From: Porpolomopsis calyptriformis
Lineage: Eukaryota > Basidiomycota > Agaricomycetes > Agaricales > Hygrophoraceae
Length of the DNA: 64,000 nucleotides
NCBI GenBank assembly: GCA_951640195.1
Contig: OX621166.1
Span: forward strand, 984,501-1,048,500
Direction of reading: 5' to 3'
Both the position numbers and the translations under genes were made by a program. Shown here piece after piece: positions 55,806 to 64,000 of this stretch. Under the pieces are notes generated by a model, which saw nothing but the letters and a program-made list of their open reading frames with translations, was not told the DNA's origin and searched no databases. Position 1 is the stretch's first letter, and each line of letters starts with the position of its first letter.

Positions 55806-58800
55806 TCACAACTTGTTGAATGTTTCCGAAGCATTTTCTGCAATCACAGAAATCGGGAAGATGGTCTGGTGCAACCAGAGATCGAATTCAGTAGCCGTTG
55901 TTGGGTCATTTGGTACTTCAGTCTGGAGAAGGTCAACAAGACCAAGGGTGATTGCAAGGTCAGCATAATAGAAGCAGCTGTGGAAGTACAGAGGCTGCGG
56001 GGGGATCTATGATCAAATGCGATTAGAGTGGCCACTTGAGAACATAAAAGAGTGCTATACCTTCCAATCTACAGGTGCATCAGCAGGTCGTGTATGTTCA
56101 TTTGCGAAGGATCTTGTGAATCGAATCTAGGTATTGCATTATCTGAATAACGCCTTAATAGGACTGCAAAGTACACCATACGTACCTCCATATTGCGAGC
56201 TGGTGAATCCAGAAATGTTGTTCCAGTTATGTGGGCTGCAAATTGGCGAGCTCGAAAGGCTTGATCCTTCTTTACCTTTTCCCGGTGCGATAAGGGAACC
56301 AATTCGTTATAAATTGGATGATCTGGGTGACCACTCCCATTTAAGTAGCGAGAGAAATGTTGCAGGAAGCGTTTGGACAAAACATTCAGCTGATAGCCAT
56401 CAGATGGAATGCCATGTTCGATTTCTTGACCAGGAAAGTCAAGAGGGAGTGTATCGGTATCAGACATCGGTGGAAAACAGATGAGCCTGAGGACTTGAGC
56501 AGGATCAGTAATGCGTCGAGAATACAGCCCCTGCAGTAGAGATATGCCATAGGGACCACGAAAAGCCTAAACGTGATCTTAGTATTAAGTAGTTAACATG
56601 AAGAGACGCATACTATTGAGATATCTGGTACTGATTCTGCAACATTGATGCGCAGTCCTTCATCAAAGGCTTTAAGCTCTGAAGCCTCCACCTTTGTTCC
56701 AATGAGAGTGCCAAAGAAAACCTTGGATCTCAGTCTTCGCAATTGGGCAGGGGTATAATCTATGATATCACGATACTAAATAGACAACATTAGCGGCATC
56801 TAAGTTCTGTACATGTAGATAACATACCTCAGTATCTAGATTACATAGTAATGCTAGATTTTTTGGTGATGCAGGCACATGCGATGCATCTACGGGCCAT
56901 TCCGATAATGACTCGAATGTTGTGGGTGCTACGGCTGCAATAAATGCTTGATCTTCAATGATCGCATCACCTTGCAAGACGTTGGCCAAGAGGAAAGGTG
57001 AGATAGGATCAGGGGTTACGCCATGAAAGATTGACATCATGATGAGACTTGCATAGGCTTTGATTTGAACCCGACGCTGTGGTGAAGTCTCTTGACGTGG
57101 TGCCAAAGAAAAATACCCCTCATCCAACCCAGGCCGCCAATATCGTTCATCAGCAAGCATTTTATGAATAGCAGTTTCCAATACAGCACGGACTACCCCT
57201 TCCCCTGTCCCTTCCCCACTACATAGCCAATTAGACACGTTAATGTCTCGATTAAATGCAGAACTCACACATGAAAGGTGACATTCTCTTTAAAAAACAT
57301 TCCCGCGATTGTCGAACCAGGTTGAATCTTCACTCTTAATTCAGCCCGACGATCACGGCTCAGATTGGTTTGCCCAGAATAAATAGCCAGAATAAATTCA
57401 GAGAGAGCCTGGGCAGCTATGTCGACGTTTTCTGCCTTCAAGAAAAATTGCCCCTCATCATCAGCAGCAAGATCTGCTTGCACCTGCATCTCCCAGGAGG
57501 ATAATGATGCGTACAATGGGTCAGGCTGAGGAATAGATGGGGGGGATTCTGGTGCAGCGGATGGTGTTATTGAATCGTGTACAGAGAAAAGTGAGTGTAC
57601 AGGTGGAGGAGTTGGGGAATCGCGAAGGAATAGTGGAAACTCGGATAGACCAGGATCGGGGGGAGGAGGTGAGTCGTGATTGATTGGATGGGCAGAAGCT
57701 GGTTGTATGGATAACCGTGGACAAGAATCATAACATTCTGGTGCGACCTGATCTTCATGGTGTTCAGATCTGCAAGGGCTTCGAAAATGGGCAAAAATGC
57801 GTGCATGAAAGCAGGGATGTTGCTGTTCAGAACCCGGTGTAATAGGTCCCAATAGCAAACCAAATGCAGGCGCTAAAGTTTGGTGAAAATCTATTTCGTT
57901 AAAGATAAAATGAAGTTACCTATGAGAATAAGTGGGCGGTCTATCACATTTCGGAGCCTCCCTAGCTCGATACCTGATGTTTTTTTTGCACCTGAAAAGA
58001 GTTCGTGCCAGGTCATTTCATGATAAGCGATACAGGAATTCGAAATTGTCTGATATGCGCCATTATTCCCATATGATTTGCGATAGCCAATGTATACCAA
58101 CTTCCATGGGAGTCGATAGAAGTTGGCTTGCTCGATGGTTTGTCCAGCAGGTGGAGTGATTGGTGGTTGGTGAGATTCAGGCATGGAAAGGGAATATTTA
58201 GCAAGGTGCTCGTTAATCGTATCTTGAAAGAAATTTGTTGCATTATCAGTTGGAAGCGCATCAGTGTTAGCGAAGATGAGAAGATTGTGCAATTGCATAT
58301 GGTTGAGCAGCTCGTGCAAACGATCGGACCAAATTCTGTTTAAAAAGTATTCGTTCTGTTCTACACCACATACAGGTGATAACTACATCAATATCAGTAG
58401 CTTGTTTATCATTGTAATCAATATTGCACTCACAGGATGCGCCAGAATAGCAATATCAAACTTATAATTTTTTAAAAGGTCAGGTACAGAAATGTTGCGA
58501 GTAGAATTTTGTGGGAGCATGGTTCTGCGGCCCCGTCCACGCAAAGAACGACCACTGGCAGGTACCAGAGGGGTGACCCTCCGATGACGGGTCATTGCAT
58601 CAACACGTCGACCATTTGTTGATGCATTGGCAATGGGTGGTTGGGGGGGTTCCCACATGGTGAATGGCTGAGTTGGGCGCTGGGAATTGCCTTCCGAACT
58701 AACTGAATTGTTCGGACTAAGATATCACAGAAAGGCCAGAGCGTCAGTAGAATTAATGAACAAAATATCTGAGACGTACTTTGAATGAGCCAACCATGTT

Positions 58801-59164
58801 TGCCCACACACACAGAGTGTCTTTGGGTCAATTGGATTGGAATTCTGGCACACCTATAAGCATATAGCTCAGGGAACTAAATTGTAAACTCACAGAACGA
58901 AAGGAGGGACATTGTGATTCAAAGCAGCCACCTTTTGGTGGTAGTGGTTGTATTAATATTGCATGTTGGTCTATTTCAGAGTGGGAAGCTTCAGAGTGTG
59001 CGCAAAGGCAGAGACGCTGCCCTATGGGGGTTCCCTGGAAATTGGGTAGGTGTAGGCACTCGGGACATAAAATTTGAACTCACGATTTGATGGGCAACTG
59101 GAACAAATGCAGCACAGCGTGCTCCACTTTCTCTACACCGTGAACAGTCGTATCGTTCCATCAT
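55806..59164 (-). CDS. HECT-like E3 ubiquitin ligase of the transposon, with N-terminal Cys clusters
   Basis: It starts MMERYDCSRCRESGARCAAF at 59164. Further Cys/His pairs in the next exons (RLCLCAHSEASH with GGCFESQC, and TLCVCG) suggest zinc-binding fingers. A long linker (58640-57480) has Pro-rich parts. The C-terminal third resembles the HECT fold of transposon-linked G2E3-like proteins: RAVLETAIHKML (57190), FHGVTPDPISPFLLA (57010) and FRARQFAAHITGT (56250). After two introns, PLYFHSCFYYADLAI (about 55985) has a Cys in the position of the HECT active site. It ends NASETFNKL at 55806. Spliced frames show no stop. The HECT call rests on motif pattern, not alignment. Confidence 0.68.
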
Positions 59165-59289
59165 TTCAGAGTCTTCTGAACGTATTGATAAATAGAATAA
59201 AGAGGGAAAGAGGTCGAAATGTCACATGATTTTGTGCGTGAGGTATCTATCGCTTTATAAACTTTGCATCCCAGCCTTATGTGCAAATG

Positions 59290-59480
59290 GAGCGTTGACG
59301 GAATCATTTACATACACAGAATATTGGATTTACAGAAGACAGTCTCAGTCTTGTCGTATCATCCCTTGCGAGCAGTAAATGCCTGCGAGGTCCTTCACGA
59401 CAAGAGGGTGGATGGATGATCGGCACCCCGACGGTCCTTGTAGATAGCGAAGGAAAATGTACGCATAGGTCTGGAGACCC
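59290..59480 (-). pseudogene. Inverted TPR fragment between HECT-like and integrase genes
   Basis: The minus strand encodes AIYKDRRGADHPSTLLS and a second half-unit ending in a YDKT-like stretch. These match the TPR units at 54360-55570 but lie in the opposite orientation. Stops break the frame. Confidence 0.6.
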
Positions 59481-59634
59481 AGAAATGCTGATGAACACAT
59501 CTTGCTAGCACTTTGATAGATGTTGAGATTTGCATTGGTGGAGGCCTAACCGGCTTGATCATCTCCAGCGCAGTGCAATACATTGCAAAGGATCAACTCG
59601 ATACGGAAAGTAGAAACGTGAAGAATACCTAATA

Positions 59635-61476
59635 TTATACTGCAAACATGGCTCTACATATGCGCAATGCAGTGATCCAGGAGAGACGATACGACTGCAA
59701 GCTATGAGACTGCCAAAAATCATAACGTGCTAATTGAGAATCAAGAAACTCCACCTGCTCGATTGTCAAGCTGCATCTAGGCTCCTGCACGTCAACATTT
59801 GAGAGGCGGTCAGGAACTCGTTGCTCGAATGGATTGTAAGCAACAGTGTCGTCGTCAAGGTTGTCTTCGGCAGCATTGAATGTGTTATGGTGTGCACGTA
59901 TATCCTCGATGGTTAAAGCCTCCCAATCGACTCCATATCCAGCTAAATCAGTTTCCCCAAGCTCTTCTTCATCATCCATTGCAGCAAGGCCACGAGGGCC
60001 TTCCTGGAGCATTCCAAAGAAAAACAATTCTCGAGGGCTGCATGAACGCTCACCAGGTGTACTCAACCGATGGTTGTTCCATGCTCCCTGCCAATCCTGT
60101 GCATCGTTGTTGATTGCTGACAGAAAAAGATGATGCAGAAGCCAGATGTGGGAGTCATTCTCGATGTCAAGATTGTCCCACATCTCGAGTTCTTGAAAAA
60201 AGCTCTTCCATTTTCGGCCAAACCCAGCAGTAACGTCTACCCACAGTCGCTCAATGCGTATGTTGTGTACGCTCCTAGTTCCGTTTTACCTACATGAACA
60301 ATGAGTAAAGTCGAAAATAAAAATAATACACACCTTCCCCATATATATGATCCACGCTCCACACCATGCATGTCCTCCATATAAGCAGCAACAAGGAGAT
60401 TCTCAGTTCCGTGGTCACCACGGACGCGACTAGGCAATCCATACTTTGGAAGAGCGGTTTGAAACAAAGTTAAAACTGTTTCGGCACGATTATTGTTGCT
60501 CGCTTGGATTGCAGTAACCAAACGAGAATATCCATCAACAAAGGCATGGATGACGATCTTCCAGCGTATAAGTCCTGATAAATGACTTTATAAATTTGAA
60601 GTAGAAGTGAGGAAGATGCGGCATACCATGCTGTCCATCATGGTGCCATAAAGAGTTTGGGCCTGGAACTGAGTAAACTCGCCGCTCTATTATTCTTCGT
60701 ACCCCAAATGATGCAGCGGGAGGACCATGGACCCGTGAATATGAGGCTCGTAGACGTGACTGAGGAACTTGGTACCCAAGAGAGGTGAGATGACCTGCAA
60801 TCATCCTCCGCCCAAATGTTGGGAATGTTTCAATTATCTGGCGGGTGATATCATCCAGAGCATCGTCAGAGAGGTCAGACATGGGGGCCGTAGAGGACGT
60901 GTGATAATAATGTGAAGAACCATCCTCGGCTACATATTCAGCATGAACTGGAGGGCTAGGTTCCACTAGTCCATAATCAAGTGCCCGGCGCCGAACAGTC
61001 CGAGCAGATGTCCCAAATACAGATGCTAGAGCAGTGGGACCACGCATTTCAAGCGCAGTAGTTAGTATATCACGATCAATTTCAATCCTAGGGCGCCCTT
61101 GTCGGCCAGTATGCATGACACGCGTAAGCTCAATGTGGGGCGCATCAGGGGGATCAGCTGAAACGGTAGCCGCTTGTTCCAGATGATGGATCATTGACCG
61201 TAGACTTGCATTGATAATGGACTTGTCGTCGAGTGATAAGAGAGCCTCATGCTAAATTGCAAAGAATTAGTTTATCAGAATGTATGGTAAATCAAAAATC
61301 ATAACCTGCCGAACAGTTTCTTGTAATCGCAAACATTCATTCCGATGGGCATGGAGCCGTGCTACATCCCCTACCTGGGTCCGTAATGCTGTACGCACTC
61401 GACCACCCAGTACCTCAAAGGCTGCTTGAATGGTCTGCCGAGGAAGTAGTTGGCTTGGCCCTGACTCTGCAGACAT
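59635..61476 (-). CDS. DDE integrase-type transposase of the transposon
   Basis: It starts MSAESGPSQLLPRQT at 61476 and is spliced over introns near 61250-61305, 60575-60630 and 60285-60330. After a helical N-terminus, a helix-turn-helix-like segment (LASVFGTSARTVRRRALDYG, about 61030-60975) is followed by an rve-type core. Candidate catalytic residues are Asp in LWHHDGQHG, Asp in RVRGDHGTEN (about 60420) and Glu in NIRIERLWVD (about 60260). The core ends in a C-terminal region up to 59635. This DDE pattern fits the integrase-like transposases found in many mushroom genomes. The frame is intact across the junctions, so the protein may be functional. Confidence 0.82.
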
Positions 61477-61581
61477 GAAGTTAGTGAGTAGAAGGACTCG
61501 TCTCAAAGCCAGCTTTATCAACCTCAGGCCTCAGCGAGAACATAGGGCATTGATACACATTTGGAAAATTCAATAATCACC

Positions 61582-61760
61582 TGGGAAGTTTGATAAACGC
61601 TCCGGAAAGTTTGATAAATGCTCCGGAAAGTTTGATAAAGTCTCCGGGAAGTTGGATGGGAAGTTGGATAAAGTCTTCGGGAAGTTTGATAAAGTCTCCG
61701 GAAAGGTTCACAAAAATGCTGGAAAGGTTTGCAATATTGATTGGAAAGTACAAAGACAGT
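61582..61760. repeat. Right subterminal array of about 21-bp units
   Basis: Six or more units of GGAAAGTTTGATAAANNCTCC type follow each other on the plus strand. They are inverted relative to the array near the left end (54160-54345), so the transposon carries oppositely oriented subterminal arrays. Confidence 0.75.
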
Positions 61761-61990
61761 TGCGGAAAGTTAGGACGTACCATTGGCAAGTTGATATCAT
61801 GTTCGGAGAATTACTAAGTCCCACATTTTTCGTCAAGTTTGGCTATTTCCGCATTTTTCATAAGCTTTGCAACAAATTTTGTAGATTTACCATCTCAGGA
61901 TGTTTATTTGCCCCAATACTAGCCGGAAAATAAACTCGGCCTTTGAAACGTTTATTTATTTATGTCCAGTATTGCCCCTCAAAGAATTGT

Positions 61991-62457
61991 GCAGGGAGTT
62001 GGGAACAAGCTGGCTGTTCCCAAGGCAGATGACTCTTGCCAAAAAGAAGAAGAAAAAAAAATTTAAGCCAACCGATATCATCTTCCCAGGTAATTTTATA
62101 AGTCCCAAATGCAGTCGGATACACCCCTTGAACATATCTTTGTCAGTCGGCGATTTGAGTTGCCGTACGAATTCTAAATTGGCGTGAAAGTACAAAAGTG
62201 GCGAGACTGACCGACGACCAGGCATATATAAAAGCACCATATCGGCGGACATACTCTGAAAGAGGTCGATAGAATACATAAGAGCTGAAGATCCAAAGGC
62301 CGGAATAGCATTGATGAGGCAGACTCGTCGCAACACTACTCGAGGTGTTGGCCAGCCTGATGGGCTTGTGGGAGTGGCTCCATCGACTCGTACTAGAGTG
62401 CCGGAAATCGGATTGGGTATCGCGAATTAGGGCACAAGGAAAGGATGACCATTGTCG
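61991..62457. other. Region between the transposon and the dynactin gene
   Basis: About 470 bases. A minus frame (62336 downward, with PAFGSSALMYSIDLFQSM) crosses the transposon boundary and shows no recognised domain. It could be a remnant of a gene split by the insertion, but this is not supported enough to annotate. Confidence 0.35.
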
Positions 62458-63313
62458 TCACACCGGTTGCCGCTCCATGGGTTGAAATCTAGTGTAATAT
62501 TGTTTAGTCTGAGCCTCGATCATTTCTTGTGTAAATTCAGGAAGGTCTTCAACAAAGCGGCCTATATTCGCATTCCATCAAAACTGAATACACTCAGTTG
62601 AATAATTACAAACCTGGAGAACCGGAGAAGTGGGCGAGAGCAGGAACGACGGTATTTGGTGGAATGATGGTATTGTCTGCGATCTTGGCGCAATCCTTTA
62701 TGATGGTGAATTTACCCTAGGAATTTTTTTCGTCCCCCACTAAATCATAGGCGAGCAGATTCCACGTACGATCACACAGTTTTTACCGATCTCGACATAA
62801 TTTCCGATCGTAGCAGCCTCAATGACAGAGTTGGCACCGATGTGGACATGGTCTCCGATCTTCATAGGATAGTAATTAAAATTCCCGCGGTATGTCTTGT
62901 ACGGTGGTCTAAGGAGATTCATTCCTGTCAGTGATGCCGTCTGGTCGAGATGATTGGGAAATGACAGACCTCATGATACAACCCTCTCCGACTAGACAGT
63001 ACCTCCCTAGGGAAATGACAACAGCATGTCCTGGGCCAGTGCGTCGCAAATCTCCCCGAATGATAGCACCACTGGAAATGATGGTCTTTCCTCCAAGGAT
63101 GATGTTTTGTGGGCCCGCAATGGTTGCCCTCCGAGAAACCTTGTTCCCCGTGTCCTATGGAAATAACCCAAAGTCGGTAGATGGAAAGGAATGGGAATGG
63201 GTACATACGGTTTCGATGAACTCGGCCTTCGAATACAATATCGGGGCCTCCATGAGTAACAATGTCGAGTCGGGGACGAATGAATGAATGCCAGTCGGAG
63301 TTTTGGACGTCAT
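62458..63313 (-). CDS. DCTN5: Dynactin subunit p25 (DCTN5), left-handed beta-helix protein
   Basis: It starts MTSKTPTGIHSFVPDSTLLL at 63313, and four short introns follow. The body consists of hexapeptide repeats: GPQNIILGGKTIISSGAIIR, DHVHIGANSVIEAATIGNYV, EIGKNCVIGKFTIIKDCAKI and NTIIPPNTVVP. The family-typical C-terminus SGSPGRFVEDLPEFTQEMIE follows and the stop is at 62458. p25 caps the pointed end of dynactin with p27 and supports dynein binding to early endosomes in fungi. Length and repeats match the family. Confidence 0.88.
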
Positions 63314-63352
63314 GCTTTTTCATTCAACTCTGCGAGGACCAGCAGGAGCGAT

Positions 63353-64000
63353 ATGGACTCGAAGTTGTTCTCGGCGTTCTTCGCCCTTAATCTCCAACCA
63401 TGGAAGCGTCAAATGCTTACCACTGTCGGCTCTCAGGTCACCCAGTCGCGCCATACATCATGACCTGGCGCGAGAAGAACAAGATTATCAGGGACCTTTC
63501 ACGTCTGCGTTTCGACGACTCAAGATATTTTCCCTCTCCTCCCTTGCTCTTTCCTTTGCTATCTCGCCCTTCATGCTTATCGTCGAGTCGTCTCTCCCAA
63601 TGGGCGCTCGCATAGCACTTGCAGCAACTGCCATCACTACAAGCGGGGTATCTACAGCCCTCATCTCGTGGTGCGGCGACCCATACGTCATCTCCCTCCG
63701 TCCACTTAAATTTCTGGGCGATCGTGGCATCGAGGGGCTCGAAATGACGACATTCTCGCTGTGGCTTCGCAAACGCGTTACCCGGGTCTATGATACCGCG
63801 TTTTTAGTGGAAAGCAAGCGGCCGTTCGCAAAGTGGGAACTCGCGGAGACTATTCCGACTCCCACGAAGGGTGTTACTTCAGGGAAGGAGGAGACTGTCG
63901 CCGAGACCATGGACGCGTCAGGCGCCCTTTTAGGCAGGTGGATAGTGACATGGGGTGATGCCCGGGGAACTTGTCACCGCGTTGGAAAAGTTGTTCGGTG
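63353..64000 (+). CDS. TMEM70-like mitochondrial membrane protein, cut by window end
   Basis: The coding region after about 63490 encodes GPFTSAFRRLKIFSLSSLAL, then two hydrophobic helices (about 63540-63600 and 63605-63650) and SWCGDPYVISL. This is the pattern of the TMEM70/TMEM186/TMEM223 family of inner mitochondrial membrane assembly factors. The likely start is ATG 63353, with an intron of about 54 nt (about 63436-63490). An uninterrupted frame without an intron and with a start further upstream is also possible. The gene continues beyond 64000. It is divergent from DCTN5, with starts about 40 bp apart. Confidence 0.72.

Larger units (their letters stand above)
53962..61983. mobile_element. 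8.0-kb DNA transposon encoding a DDE integrase and a HECT-like ligase
   Basis: The unit is bordered by GAATTGT on both sides (53955-53961 and 61984-61990). Its ends are imperfect inverted repeats: after a few variable bases, AGGGCGGTATCGGACA on the left matches AGGGGCAATACTGGACA read inward from the right. Mismatches are transitions plus one indel. Inside both ends lie inverted arrays of about 21-bp units. The cargo is a minus-strand DDE integrase and a minus-strand HECT-like gene, both with frames that splice without stops, plus decayed TPR sequence. Integrase-HECT pairs recall the eukaryotic IS3EU-like transposons. That family assignment is my inference. Confidence 0.72.

Noticed and set aside
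61956..62336. Minus-strand frame next to the dynactin gene as a gene
   Set aside because: It crosses the transposon boundary, has no recognised domain and no supported splice sites.

Overview
The window looks like nuclear DNA of a basidiomycete fungus, most likely an agaricomycete. The host genes carry many GT..AG introns of about 45-60 nt and are tightly packed. They include fungal-typical families: eIF4G with MIF4G and MA3, mitochondrial Hsp70, TIM22, an arrestin-related adaptor with a PY motif and a pepsin-type protease. The repeats include Ty3/gypsy chromoviruses, a KDZ transposase and NLR and TPR debris. No bacterial operon, CRISPR array, rRNA or tRNA was seen.

Region 1 (1-17640) is a nest of transposons. 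A KDZ (Kyakuja/Dileera/Zisupton) transposase gene on the minus strand is cut by Ty3/gypsy element D (plus). D is cut by element C (plus), C by element B (minus), and B by element A (minus), which runs off the left edge. A solo LTR of the C family also sits in the reverse transcriptase of B with a clean 5-bp target duplication, and an A-family LTR sits in the KDZ gene. Elements C and D carry a chromodomain integrase and an extra third ORF between integrase and 3' LTR. The third ORF of C begins with a tail that copies histone H3 residues 5-13 exactly.

Region 2 (18389-29957) holds ordinary host genes: an alpha/beta hydrolase of the hormone-sensitive-lipase type (minus), a single-pass membrane protein (plus), a small unknown protein (plus), a monoacylglycerol-lipase-like hydrolase (minus), an oligoribonuclease (minus), a PTAR1-like prenyltransferase-alpha-repeat protein (plus), a short Spa2-homology-domain protein (plus) and a TRIP4/ASC-1 zinc-finger protein (plus). 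The oligoribonuclease and PTAR1 start codons are only 51 bp apart and divergent.

Region 3 (29958-53637) has NLR P-loop debris that forms an inverted repeat, then a large nuclease-SAP-helicase protein (minus), eIF4G (minus), an arrestin-like adaptor (plus), TIM22 (minus), an aspartic protease (plus), an aminoglycoside-phosphotransferase-like kinase (minus), mitochondrial Hsp70 SSC1 (plus) and a small unknown protein (minus).

Region 4 (53962-61983) appears to be an 8.0-kb DNA transposon with imperfect terminal inverted repeats, a 7-bp flanking repeat GAATTGT and inverted subterminal arrays of 21-bp units. It encodes an apparently intact DDE integrase and an apparently intact HECT-like ubiquitin ligase with N-terminal cysteine clusters. 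It also carries decayed tetratricopeptide arrays.

Region 5 (62458-64000) holds dynactin p25 (minus) and the start of a TMEM70-like mitochondrial membrane protein (plus), cut by the window end.
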